This document shows positions 54,603 through 64,000 of a stretch of 64,000 nucleotides of DNA, piece by piece. The notes under the pieces are model-generated. The model saw only the letters and a list, made by a program, of their open reading frames with translations. It made no database searches and was not told the DNA's origin. Position 1 is the first letter of the stretch. Every line of letters starts with the position of its first letter. Origin of the DNA: Vibrio hepatarius (GTDB lineage Bacteria > Pseudomonadota > Gammaproteobacteria > Enterobacterales > Vibrionaceae); NCBI RefSeq assembly GCF_011806575.1, contig NZ_JAATOO010000011.1, positions 1 through 64,000 of the forward strand, given 5' to 3'. The position numbers and the translations under genes are program-made.

Positions 54603-57600
54603 TTACTGCTTCTCATCTACTGCAACACTAAAGTTAAATTTGGTGAGTTTGTTCGGTGAAATTCTCTGCACCCTTGGGTTCTCACTAATGACTTTCATTC
54701 CGGTAGGTAACGAGTCGGTATCCACTTTCACCAAGAAGTTTTTGCCCTTCTTATCCAGTACCCACTGATCCGGCACGTGGTAACGGCCATATTGGTCCGT
54801 TTCAATCACAATGCCTTCCACCGTCAACAAGCGGATACCAGGGATGCCGTCTTCATAGATACCCTTGTTCTCAATTACGATTTCCCACAGGTACTCGTCA
54901 CCGTCTTTGTAGAGGTTACGCGTCACATCGAGGTTCTCTGCGCTGAGGCCTTTGTTGCGATCACCCACGTGTTCTGTCGTCACTGTGCCGTCTTTGTGCA
55001 GCAATACTCGGGTTCCGCCTTTACTCTCCACGGTCAGGCTGATACCCGCGTTAGTCTTGGTAGAGAACTGGAACACCATCTTATTGCTGTCTGGCAAGGT
55101 GCGGTTACGTGATACGCCGTAAAGCTTGCTGATTTCAAAACCTTGAACCAAGGCAGACTTAGCACTGTGCTGCGACGAGTTACGGTAATTCAAATGCGCG
55201 CCTTCTGTGTCTTGAACGCGTTTACCGAACCATCGAGAGTCATTTGGCTCGACATCTTTCACCGGCATTTCGCGCCCGTTGCGGATCACCACGGTCGAAC
55301 CCGGCACGTAGTCGTATGTTGGGATCTTCGCCGAAACGACAACATCAAACGCGGTGGCGTCAGCTTGGAAACCATCACGGTTATGGTCTTCAAAGACCTT
55401 GCCGATGATCGATGCGGAATCAAATAGTTTGTCTGGCAGAATCTCGACCGTTGCCGTAGCGGTATTAGATTTGGCGACTAATGCACCACTCACCTGACCT
55501 TCAGGTGGGGTCATGGCAACCGCCGTATTCACGTATTTTCCAAATGTCACACCAACCGTTACGCGAAGCAGGTATCGAATTCGGACTTTCTCTGTGATGA
55601 TCTTCTCTGCGCCGCCATACGCCAGCATGTCGCCAACGTTAAACGTCATACTGCGCGTGACCGTTGGATCTTCTTTACTGTAAACATCGTCTGCGGTATC
55701 AAACTGACCATCTGGACCACTCTTGGTCATTTCTGTCGAACCTTGTACGTAGGCAAAGCCTGCTGGGTAACGGTCGACCAATTTCACGCCTTTGAACTCA
55801 GACTCATTGTTGTTTTGAATGATCACTTCATACTCAACCACGTCACCGACTTGGGCGCCGGTCTTGAGTGCTTCTTTGGTGATAAACAGATCGCCTTCGT
55901 TGTCGGCAAACTTCTTCACGTGAATAGTCACATCATCTGACGCACTGACACCCGTTGCCGGGTCGGTTACGGTAAAGGTGTTGGTGATGTCATCGTCCAG
56001 ACCTTTATTGATTTCACCCGTAATGGTGATCACATAGCCGTTGCCCATATACGGTTGTAGATCGAGTGACAGCCCACCTTGAGGCAGTTGAAGGTCGACG
56101 TCTTTGTATTCACCAATCACAGTACCCGTTGGCCATTCTTCGATTTTCATCGTCCAACTGGTGAAGAGGGAATTGCCGTTTGCACCCGCGAGCTTGCTGA
56201 TTTCATCCACCATCTGCGCACCAGACACCAGAGAAGACCCTTCGTTGCTGATACGCAGAATGTAGGTCAGCTCATCGTCATCATTGGTGTATTCGGCCGC
56301 ATCGCCTTTAGTGGTGGTTTTATCGATCACAAAGCTGACAGACTTTGGCGTAATCATCGCGCTGACCGTTTCAACGGTTACATCTCTCGACTCCGTTTGA
56401 ACTTCATCAATCTTATGTGCGGTGTTAATGATTTCGCCCATTGCGCGTGGATCCACCGTACCGGTAATCACGAACTCAGCGGTATCACCCGGTGCGATAT
56501 CCATTGCGACATCAACGTCACTGTTGGCTGAAATTGAACCTGAGACCAGTTTCGAGCGGCTGTCGTTGCTCTTCACGTCGATAGTCCAATCGGTGAATGC
56601 GTTCACAACGTCACGGTTACCCGTCGTTAAGTCCGGACGAGTCTGCACCTTAATGCGCGACATCATGTCTTTTAGGACCACATCGTTAGCAAAACCTTTA
56701 CTGTCGTTAAACAGCTTGATGCGGAACGTCGCTTTCTCTCCGGCAGTATAAATCGGGTCATCCGCCACTTTGGTAATGATCACGTTGTCTGGCTCAGGCA
56801 ATAAGCTTGCGATAGCAGACGCGTGTTGTGCATGACCTGTATTGACCGTCATCGACGCTTTGTTATCGATTTGACCAATCGCGTAGTCATTCACTTTACC
56901 TTTGATCACCAACTCCAAAGTGTCTTTTGGTGCAAGTTGAACAACCGCATCAACATTTCGATTGCTGCCGCTTGGGTCGGGTGCAATAGACGTCAATTCA
57001 TTGCCCTTCTTCACTTCTATCGACCAGTTATCAAACACCGGTTCTAACGTTCCAGCCGTCGTTTCAACCTTCATAGAATCAACTAAATCACGAAGTTGAA
57101 TACCTGACGCAAACGCTTCATTTTGGTTGGTTAGCACAACACGGAAAGTCGATTCTTTACCCGGTTCATACGGTTCTTCAGTATTCGTTCCGGTTTCACC
57201 GACAAACTTTTCAATCGTGAGCGAGATTGGACGATTCAAGATCGTCGCATCTGCGGTCAACTGGGTTGAATCAGTTAAATCAACAATCGCTTGGTTGTAG
57301 ATATCCGTCGTTGCGTAGCGATTGACCACACCATTGATGGTGAAAGTCACGTTACTCAGTGGCGCAATATCTGCGTAGGTATCGATATCTGGGTTCTTAC
57401 CAGACGGAACAGAGGTCAGCGTGGTCGCCGCATCCGAACTTGACGTTGTGATGGTCCAAGATTCAAATGCGGGTCCGGTGGTGCCATCGACGAGTGTTAC
57501 CAACACGTTGCTCATGATGTCCTGGATATGGACATTATCTGCGATACCTTCACCGTCGTTCGATACGGTAATGGTAAACGTTGCCGGTTGACCAGCTTGA

Positions 57601-60600
57601 TAGAATTCTTGGTCGGCCGTTTTCTGCAAAGTCACCGCCGATGGTTTCGGCTTGATCACCGCACTTGGCTGATAAACGTTGCTGTTAAACTCAACATTCG
57701 CGGTGTTAGTGATCTCACCAACCGCTTTTTCATCAACTTCACCCGCAATCACGTAAGTGATGGTGTCGTTTGGCGCAAGGTCTACCTTATCGTTGATATC
57801 ACTATTCCAACTCTTCGCCAATGAATCCACTTGGGTCATTGGGTCATTCGCTTCATAGTGGTAAGTCCAACGACTAAAGCCGGTTCTGTCCACTCCATCA
57901 GCGGTTTCAACCATCATTGAAGTCAGTAAATCTTTAACTTCTATATCGCTAGCAAAGGCCGCGTCTTGGTTAGTAATTTGAATAACAAAACCGTTCAGGG
58001 TACCCGGAGTGTAATACTCTTCATACGGCGTTTTGGTCACCACGATAGATGGAATCAACGGCGTGCTGATCGCATCGTCTTCAATTGTCTTGCCGTCATA
58101 CTCAACGCTAACCACGTTGCGTACTTCACCAATAATTTCAGGCTTTAACGTCCCTTTAACCGTGATGGTCACAACGTCTTCTGGCGCGATATCTACACGA
58201 TTATCGATGTAAGCCCCACTCAGTGCAGGTAAGGTTGTCGTGCCATTTTTTGACGTGGCATCAATCTCGATACTGCCCGTTTCAAATACAGAAATAGACG
58301 TGCCGTAAATCGTGTCAGAGACAACGGCGTTGACGAGATCTTTCACATACACATCGGTTGCCCAAACACGTTGGGTGTTGGTCAAAGTGATCGTGTACGT
58401 CAGCGTATCTCTCGCTTGATAAATGCTCTTATCAACTTCTTTCGAAACCGTTATGTCCGCGTCAATCGGCAGGTAAGTCGCACTGTCTTGCACAGGGTCT
58501 AAATTATCCGCGCTGACCTTAACCGTATTGGTAATTTCACCAATCACGTTGCCTTTAACCGTGCCTTCTAGGTGCAGCTCGATTTTCGCCCCCGGAGCTA
58601 AGTTGTACTTACCAGTAAAGCCATCCGCACTGTCGAAATCACTTTGCTCAATGGTGACGGTTTCACTCGCAGAACCTGGAACGATAGTGATGCTGCTTTT
58701 TGATGCATCCCATGAATCAAACACGTGGCTAGGCAACATGCTGTCGACCACGCTCGCTTTGATATCAGAGGCAAGGTCTTCAATCAGAACGTTTTGCAGA
58801 TAACCACTACCAGTGTTTTCCACGACGATGTCAAAGCCAATCGAGTCACCCGGAGCGTATAAAGCGGGAGAAATTGACGCGTCTTTGGCTACGTTCAGTT
58901 GACCCGGTTGCGGGTAGATAAAGTGCTCACGCAGATCGTATTGAATTGAATCGACATACAGTGTGTTGCCAAACTTGCCCACGGCATCATCACGAACTAG
59001 ACCAACCACATCGATTTTCAGCACTGTTGGTTCAACGTCTGCCGCACCTAATTTGACGATCGCGTCAATATCACCACTTGCCTGGATTGCGCTTGCATCG
59101 TTGTGCATTGCTCCAACATTTGAGATAAAGCTTGCCGTTGTTGTCCAAGACTTCAACGCTGTCTGCATGCTGCCATCTGCAGTTTCAACCATGAATTTTG
59201 AAATCGCATCTTCAACACGAACGTCGGCATTCGAGTCTGTTGTGTTGGCGATCAACATGGTAAAGCGTACTTCACCACCCGGCACATAAGTCGGTGTGTC
59301 GGTAAACTTCATCGCCCGAATCTCAGCTTCACCTTGGTCTAGAACAACTTCATTAGTCGATTGGCCGCCGACTTGAGCCACGTTAGTGATGGTGCCAGTT
59401 GCATCGTCGTCTACGGTACCTTGCAAGCCAAACACCACGCGATCGCCAGGCATCAAGTCGATGGTCGCATTCAGCGGCACCGAACCTGCGTAGTTGCCGT
59501 TAATATCAAAACGGTCCGCATCTGGCTGCTCTAACACTGTGGTTGAGAAACTGCTGAACGCATCGCTGCCTGTCGACGTTTTGATCGTGCTTAACTCATC
59601 GATAATCGCAACGTCGTTGGCAATACTTTCACCAGTGTTTTTGATCATCACCTGGTAGCTAACTAAACCGCCCGGGTTGTACTCACAGTTCTTACCAGTG
59701 CTGGATGGAAAGGTACAACTCCCCCCATCGGCAGTGGTATTGGTCACCAACTTTTCAAACTCAAGTTGTGGCGCGATTGGCGGAATCGTCGGTGTAGAGA
59801 CACTATGACTACCACCCAATGCGTGGTTTGCGTCAATCACACCCAGAGCGTCATCACGGATCGTTCCTTTGATAACAAAGTGGACTTCTTCCGACGGCGC
59901 AATATCAACCATCAAGCTTAAGTCATCATTCGCATCGTAAGCAGGTAAATAGGTATCAACGCCCGAACCCAGACCTACCGTCATGGTATTGGTGATAGAG
60001 AAAGTGTCGAACGCTTGCTCAGTCGTACCGCCCAACACTTCAACCGTAATATCGGAAACGATATCGCGAATCTCTGTTTGGTCTGCCCATACCTTAGCTT
60101 TGTTATTGACGTTGAAGTTATAAATGACTTCTTCGCCCGGTTTATAGCTGTCGCCAGATGAGTAAGGACGGCCACCGATAGACACAATGGTCTTCGTCAC
60201 TTCAAGGTCATCAGCGTCAGGTTTGATGGTCGAAGCTTGGAATACGCTGCCGTTGTAATACGGCTTAGCGACCACGTCACCAAGCGCATCTGGACGAATT
60301 TGTGTTTCAACCACAAACTCAACCCAGCCGCCCGGCGCTAAAGACAAGGTTGCAATATCAATGTCGCTGTTTGCGCCACCAGCATAGCCCGCGATGTCAG
60401 TAACCAATTCGTCCGACTTGGTCACTTTGACATTCCAACCGAAGGGGTCAAACGTCGCACCTTGCTGGTCATCCACCTCACCTGTTGCGTCTTGAGCAAG
60501 GCGTGAAGCGATCTTAGAGAACTGCTCTTTTAGTGACGCACCATATTCCGTGCCTTTACCGTTGTTTTCTAGACGTAGGCGGTAGACAACTTTTTCACCA

Positions 60601-63600
60601 TCCGCAGTGTGATTGTAAGTGGTCTTCTTGGTTGCAAACGAGCTATCGGTGTATGCCACGTGAGATTTGGTTAGCTCAGCCGCCAGCATATCTACTCGTT
60701 CAGACGTCAGCGTATGCTTGTCGTTCACCTTGGCGACGTTTTCAATCGGACCAACCGCTTTTTCAGAAATCTTGGCTTTGATGGTGTACTTAACGTAAGT
60801 ACCGCCATCGGCAAAGCTGTTACCAGCAAGGTTAAAGCTGGTATTGATGTTGTCGTTGTCAGTCACTGAACCTGCATCAGACAAGCCACTGCTATCTACT
60901 TCGCTGCTGATTTGCCATGAATCAAACGCTGCGCCAATTGTGCCATCAAAATAGTCTGTGGTGATGCCACGAATATCATCGACAACTGGAACATCTTTAA
61001 GGTGCGCGTTGTTGAGGTTTTTCAACATTATCTCGTATTGGATATAACCGCCTGGCGTATAACCACCAGTGAGCTCCGTTGTGCCGTCCGTGTCGAAAAC
61101 CTTAGTGACGTGCTTAGAGAAATCATACTTCTGGGTATCCGCTTTCGACTGCGCACTGACGGTATCGCCATCGACTCTTAGCAAGTTAAGAATTTCGCCC
61201 ACCGCGTTCTTATTCACGGTCGCCGTCACGGTATAATCAATGGTTTCACCAGCGGGAACAGACATATGAGTGGAGATGTCTTTGTTGTCAGCGATGGTGC
61301 CATCCAAGTCGACTTCCGCCGCCGGATTACCACCCACGACGTTTGGAACGATCGTCCAGCCATCAGGGAAAGCGGGGCCTTGTGTACCATCTAACAAACC
61401 GACTTCAATCGTTGAAAGTTCGTCAATAATCGGGATGTTATACGCTGAGCCTTTCCCATCATTTTTGATCGTTAGGTGGTAGGTCAACGGTGAGCCTGGC
61501 TGGTAGTTTTTCTGCTCAGTCGTTTTGCTAAATACTAAGTGGTAGTCGTAAGGTTCAACGGTAATACCGCCGATAGTAATGTTACCTGCCGCGTCTTCAC
61601 GCACGACGCCTTCCACGGTGTAAAGCACATAGTCATCACCCGCCACGTCAATCGTGGTATTGATGTTTTCGTTGTCTTTTACTATCCCATCAAGCGTGCC
61701 GTCGGTTGTCCCGTCGCCGCCGTTACTGTCTTCTTTTTCTACCGCAACGCTAAATACATCTTCAAACGGGTTCGCTTTACTGCCATCAAGTAGCAATACG
61801 TCAACATCTTTGATGTTTTCAGACACTTTATGGTTGTTGTAGTAACCCTTCTGCGAGCTGACTTTGACTTTGTAAGTCAAGGTATCACCCGGCGCGTAGT
61901 AACGGCTGCTAACGCCATTCACCAGAAGTTCACGGGTAGTGTTACCACCACTATTAATTCTTCTCATCTCATGGTGAGAAACGTGGCTTTGCTGAGTCAC
62001 TTCTTTAAAGTCGCGGTAGATGTACGCATCGTTGGCAAGAATATTGTCAAACGAACCAGACGCATTCAGTGAACCAACTACGTTGTCTTTAACCCGCGCA
62101 CGAATTTTAAACTCACGGGTTTCACCTGCTTTAAGTGAGAAACTGGTACTGTCTGAACCTGGTGGATAGACTAGGTCTTCAGTCGTTTGACCTTGCCAAC
62201 CCGCACCATCACCGTAATCAAACTCCCAGTACTCAAACGGAGACTGATCGTAATAGTCTGGGTATTGCTTATCTTTGTCGTTGGCAAGCACCGCTTTGAT
62301 TTCGGTTAAACGGTCAACCAGCTTCAACTCGTTTGCCGTGTTCGCACTGTTGTTTTGTACGTAGATGCTGTAAATCACGTCTTCGCCCGGCACAAACAGT
62401 GTTTTGTCCGCGGTTTTTACTATAGATACGTTGAGCTTATCTTCGCCGCTGTCACCGATCTCGGCTGACGCAGATTGATTGAGCCCTGTTGCTGGGTCGC
62501 GAATCTCAACCGTGTTGGAAATTTCTTCTTTGTCGTAGTCGTTACGCACTAAACCGCGAATGGTGTAAGTAACGAACCCCATGCCTTGCGCGGTTTTCGG
62601 GTCAATATCTACCTTGGTATTAATATTACCGTTATCTGGGTAGTTAGACTTACTACCTGCATAACTGCCCGTTTTAAATGGTGAGTTATTGTCATCCGTC
62701 GCTGATGTAATCTTCCATTCCGAGAAGGCGTTCATACCAATGATGTCATCGTTTACCGCCACTTCATTGGCATAGCCCGCACCTCGGTTATACACAGAAA
62801 CCTTGAAGTCGACCCACTCACCCGGAACAAAGTTGTCATTGTCAGTTGTTTTCACTACCACCACATCGGGTGTTTTGGGTTTCACCAATGCGGTATCAGA
62901 CAATTGTGACTGAGAATCTGAATCAGGCGTTTCAACTCTCGCAGTATTTTTGATTTCGCCATAGACGATTTCATCACCGTTACTGCGGTCAATCTGCGCA
63001 ACAATGGTGTAGATGATTTCAACGTTCGGCGGGATCTGCGCAACGGTGTCGAGGTCTTTGTTGTCTTCAAAGGTTCCGACATCAGTAAATTTGCTATTCC
63101 CGTTAAGCAATGGATTGTCCGACACAATCTCAGCGCTGATCGTCCAAGATGAGAATACTTGCTTCGTCGTCGTATCAGGCTCTAGCAGTTCCGCTTGAAT
63201 GTTTGAAATTTCATCGACAACACGTACGTTGGTTGCATAGCCGTTCCCTTTCGGGTTTTTCACTCGAACTTGGTAGGTGACTTCGGTTTCTTGTTTCGCG
63301 TAGCTGGTCTGCTCACCGTGAAAACTTGAATCATTATTGGTCTTGACTGCTTTCGACATTTGCAGCGTGAAATCACGTGGGTCCGAACCTCGGTCGGCAT
63401 ACACGGTACCATCAACGGTAACGCTGTTTTGAATATGACCATTCGCCAGCGGGTGTATCTTTGCTTTGATGGTGTAGATGATGTAGGAGTGCGGCTCTAG
63501 TGTTGCCTGTACATTCAAGTCATCTGGATTTGTAAGTGTGCCCGAGATACCGGTATCGGTCGATGTCGCGGCAGAACCATCAGAGCGGTAAGCTTCTGCG

Positions 63601-64000
63601 GTGACTTCCCAGCTCATAAATGCGGGAATGATTTTCCCTGCCGTGCTAACGGTTTCAAGCGTTGAGATCTCATCGACAACGGGAACCATATTGGCAAAAC
63701 CGTCACCATCGTTATCGATACGTATGGTGTAAGTAAGCACGTCACCCGCCGAATAATAACGGTTATCCACGTCTTTACTCGCGCGTAGGTTGTCGTCTGG
63801 CATCTGCACACCAGAGCCTTCTTCGCTCACGTTATCACTACAAGAAGCATCATCTAAGATTAAGCCAACGCTTGAATCATTCACTTCCGCAGTCAGTTTG
63901 TATTGGACCGTTTTGCCCGGAGCGATGTCTGGCGACATTGTGATCGGCGACGTTGTCCACGCACCGTAGTTATAGCTGCCAGGATCCGTACCCTGATCAT
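54603..64000 (-). CDS. Giant secreted repeat protein with DUF11-like domains (5' end beyond the window)
   Basis: An open frame covers the window from the stop at 54603 to the edge without a start, giving 3,131 visible residues. It is built of at least 19 divergent repeats of about 130-150 residues, plus a partial one at the edge. Each opens with a K-x-x-x...Y-x-P-G-x-x-x-x-Y core and then N-x-G...A-x-x-x-x-x-D-x-x-S. They resemble DUF11/TIGR01451-type beta-sandwich domains of surface proteins. Repeat 10 alone has a Cys pair. The last repeat is nearest the canonical DUF11. A C-terminal module with IGKVFEDHNRDGFQ and GIPGIRLLTVEG, then GRYHVP, is SdrD/carboxypeptidase-regulatory-like. No sorting signal is seen; the two downstream genes likely anchor it. 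Secretion route unknown. Confidence 0.85.
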   Translation of the reverse strand, partial: DQGTDPGSYNYGAWTTSPITMSPDIAPGKTVQYKLTAEVNDSSVGLILDDASCSDNVSEEGSGVQMPDDNLRASKDVDNRYYSAGDVLTYTIRIDNDGDGFANMVPVVDEISTLETVSTAGKIIPAFMSWEVTAEAYRSDGSAATSTDTGISGTLTNPDDLNVQATLEPHSYIIYTIKAKIHPLANGHIQNSVTVDGTVYADRGSDPRDFTLQMSKAVKTNNDSSFHGEQTSYAKQETEVTYQVRVKNPKGNGYATNVRVVDEISNIQAELLEPDTTTKQVFSSWTISAEIVSDNPLLNGNSKFTDVGTFEDNKDLDTVAQIPPNVEIIYTIVAQIDRSNGDEIVYGEIKNTARVETPDSDSQSQLSDTALVKPKTPDVVVVKTTDNDNFVPGEWVDFKVSVYNRGAGYANEVAVNDDIIGMNAFSEWKITSATDDNNSPFKTGSYAGSKSNYPDNGNINTKVDIDPKTAQGMGFVTYTIRGLVRNDYDKEEISNTVEIRDPATGLNQSASAEIGDSGEDKLNVSIVKTADKTLFVPGEDVIYSIYVQNNSANTANELKLVDRLTEIKAVLANDKDKQYPDYYDQSPFEYWEFDYGDGAGWQGQTTEDLVYPPGSDSTSFSLKAGETREFKIRARVKDNVVGSLNASGSFDNILANDAYIYRDFKEVTQQSHVSHHEMRRINSGGNTTRELLVNGVSSRYYAPGDTLTYKVKVSSQKGYYNNHKVSENIKDVDVLLLDGSKANPFEDVFSVAVEKEDSNGGDGTTDGTLDGIVKDNENINTTIDVAGDDYVLYTVEGVVREDAAGNITIGGITVEPYDYHLVFSKTTEQKNYQPGSPLTYHLTIKNDGKGSAYNIPIIDELSTIEVGLLDGTQGPAFPDGWTIVPNVVGGNPAAEVDLDGTIADNKDISTHMSVPAGETIDYTVTATVNKNAVGEILNLLRVDGDTVSAQSKADTQKYDFSKHVTKVFDTDGTTELTGGYTPGGYIQYEIMLKNLNNAHLKDVPVVDDIRGITTDYFDGTIGAAFDSWQISSEVDSSGLSDAGSVTDNDNINTSFNLAGNSFADGGTYVKYTIKAKISEKAVGPIENVAKVNDKHTLTSERVDMLAAELTKSHVAYTDSSFATKKTTYNHTADGEKVVYRLRLENNGKGTEYGASLKEQFSKIASRLAQDATGEVDDQQGATFDPFGWNVKVTKSDELVTDIAGYAGGANSDIDIATLSLAPGGWVEFVVETQIRPDALGDVVAKPYYNGSVFQASTIKPDADDLEVTKTIVSIGGRPYSSGDSYKPGEEVIYNFNVNNKAKVWADQTEIRDIVSDITVEVLGGTTEQAFDTFSITNTMTVGLGSGVDTYLPAYDANDDLSLMVDIAPSEEVHFVIKGTIRDDALGVIDANHALGGSHSVSTPTIPPIAPQLEFEKLVTNTTADGGSCTFPSSTGKNCEYNPGGLVSYQVMIKNTGESIANDVAIIDELSTIKTSTGSDAFSSFSTTVLEQPDADRFDINGNYAGSVPLNATIDLMPGDRVVFGLQGTVDDDATGTITNVAQVGGQSTNEVVLDQGEAEIRAMKFTDTPTYVPGGEVRFTMLIANTTDSNADVRVEDAISKFMVETADGSMQTALKSWTTTASFISNVGAMHNDASAIQASGDIDAIVKLGAADVEPTVLKIDVVGLVRDDAVGKFGNTLYVDSIQYDLREHFIYPQPGQLNVAKDASISPALYAPGDSIGFDIVVENTGSGYLQNVLIEDLASDIKASVVDSMLPSHVFDSWDASKSSITIVPGSASETVTIEQSDFDSADGFTGKYNLAPGAKIELHLEGTVKGNVIGEITNTVKVSADNLDPVQDSATYLPIDADITVSKEVDKSIYQARDTLTYTITLTNTQRVWATDVYVKDLVNAVVSDTIYGTSISVFETGSIEIDATSKNGTTTLPALSGAYIDNRVDIAPEDVVTITVKGTLKPEIIGEVRNVVSVEYDGKTIEDDAISTPLIPSIVVTKTPYEEYYTPGTLNGFVIQITNQDAAFASDIEVKDLLTSMMVETADGVDRTGFSRWTYHYEANDPMTQVDSLAKSWNSDINDKVDLAPNDTITYVIAGEVDEKAVGEITNTANVEFNSNVYQPSAVIKPKPSAVTLQKTADQEFYQAGQPATFTITVSNDGEGIADNVHIQDIMSNVLVTLVDGTTGPAFESWTITTSSSDAATTLTSVPSGKNPDIDTYADIAPLSNVTFTINGVVNRYATTDIYNQAIVDLTDSTQLTADATILNRPISLTIEKFVGETGTNTEEPYEPGKESTFRVVLTNQNEAFASGIQLRDLVDSMKVETTAGTLEPVFDNWSIEVKKGNELTSIAPDPSGSNRNVDAVVQLAPKDTLELVIKGKVNDYAIGQIDNKASMTVNTGHAQHASAIASLLPEPDNVIITKVADDPIYTAGEKATFRIKLFNDSKGFANDVVLKDMMSRIKVQTRPDLTTGNRDVVNAFTDWTIDVKSNDSRSKLVSGSISANSDVDVAMDIAPGDTAEFVITGTVDPRAMGEIINTAHKIDEVQTESRDVTVETVSAMITPKSVSFVIDKTTTKGDAAEYTNDDDELTYILRISNEGSSLVSGAQMVDEISKLAGANGNSLFTSWTMKIEEWPTGTVIGEYKDVDLQLPQGGLSLDLQPYMGNGYVITITGEINKGLDDDITNTFTVTDPATGVSASDDVTIHVKKFADNEGDLFITKEALKTGAQVGDVVEYEVIIQNNNESEFKGVKLVDRYPAGFAYVQGSTEMTKSGPDGQFDTADDVYSKEDPTVTRSMTFNVGDMLAYGGAEKIITEKVRIRYLLRVTVGVTFGKYVNTAVAMTPPEGQVSGALVAKSNTATATVEILPDKLFDSASIIGKVFEDHNRDGFQADATAFDVVVSAKIPTYDYVPGSTVVIRNGREMPVKDVEPNDSRWFGKRVQDTEGAHLNYRNSSQHSAKSALVQGFEISKLYGVSRNRTLPDSNKMVFQFSTKTNAGISLTVESKGGTRVLLHKDGTVTTEHVGDRNKGLSAENLDVTRNLYKDGDEYLWEIVIENKGIYEDGIPGIRLLTVEGIVIETDQYGRYHVPDQWVLDKKGKNFLVKVDTDSLPTGMKVISENPRVQRISPNKLTKFNFSVAVDEKQ

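Noticed and set aside
51334..59289. Several plus-strand frames of 60-150 codons opposite the outer-membrane and giant repeat genes
   Set aside because: They are antisense shadows of strongly coding, repeat-rich genes; no ribosome sites or domain features.
1..64000. CRISPR arrays, tRNA/rRNA genes, intact insertion sequences, integrons
   Set aside because: No regularly spaced direct repeats, no cloverleaf or rRNA sequence and no transposase or integrase coding region was recognised on either strand.

Overview
The window (64 kb, mid-40s % GC by eye) reads as a stretch of a marine Vibrio genome, most likely from the Harveyi clade (parahaemolyticus / alginolyticus / campbellii-like). The basis is gene content and protein character: a CheV coupling protein, a secreted chitin-binding protein, a two-PLP-enzyme 2-aminoethylphosphonate (AEP) cluster, Vibrio-type small families (DUF3297, DUF3316) and a short palindromic intergenic repeat of a kind I associate with vibrios. 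That assignment is an inference. No rRNA, tRNA, CRISPR array, integrase, plasmid function or intact insertion sequence was seen. The gene content would fit the second chromosome, but nothing here proves it.

Layout. 1-11.1 kb: mixed housekeeping genes (partial chitin-binding secreted protein, RRM protein, acyl-CoA ligase, peroxiredoxin, tautomerase-like protein, DUF3297, PpiC parvulin, CheV, a GGEEF diguanylate cyclase, a DUF333 lipoprotein, a YdcF-like protein, L-serine deaminase). 11.1-15.7 kb: a LysR regulator, an FAD-dependent amine oxidoreductase of a class recurrently linked to aminophosphonates, a divergent POT/MFS transporter and a DUF3316 protein. 16.0-25.9 kb: the phosphonate locus. 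On the minus strand are phnS, a GNAT gene, phnT, a fused double permease and phnR, with an EamA permease after a terminator. On the plus strand are phnW, pbfA and phnX. Three copies of a 12-bp palindrome TGGTnTnnACCA lie before phnS, phnT and phnW and are probably PhnR operators. AEP would be imported by PhnS-T-U and transaminated by PhnW. The (R)-1-hydroxy-AEP analogue would be deaminated by PbfA. PhnX would split the shared product phosphonoacetaldehyde to acetaldehyde and phosphate.

25.9-35.2 kb: YjjG phosphatase, LysR, a small acidic ORF, ElbB, YiaY-type alcohol dehydrogenase, Nudix hydrolase, fermentative D-lactate dehydrogenase, a Lon-family protease, an orphan helical protein and a decayed C-terminal scrap of an ABC-transporter ATPase. 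35.2-42.6 kb: a lactate-utilisation cluster (LysR, lldP, lldD, FAD/Fe-S D-lactate dehydrogenase), each gene followed by its own hairpin. 42.6-50.0 kb: PhzF, a MITE-like palindromic element, methyltransferase, small lipase-like hydrolase, two tiny basic genes, cold-shock protein, M16 peptidase lipoprotein and an MscS channel.

50.1-64.0 kb: the most unusual part is a minus-strand operon. A giant secreted repeat protein (over 3,100 residues visible, start beyond the window, at least 19 DUF11-like repeats) is followed by a 1,177-residue beta-rich outer-membrane protein and a lipoprotein with two tandem OmpA-like peptidoglycan-binding domains. The arrangement suggests a large surface or periplasm-spanning structure anchored through the outer membrane to the cell wall. 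It is the best candidate here for an undescribed system.
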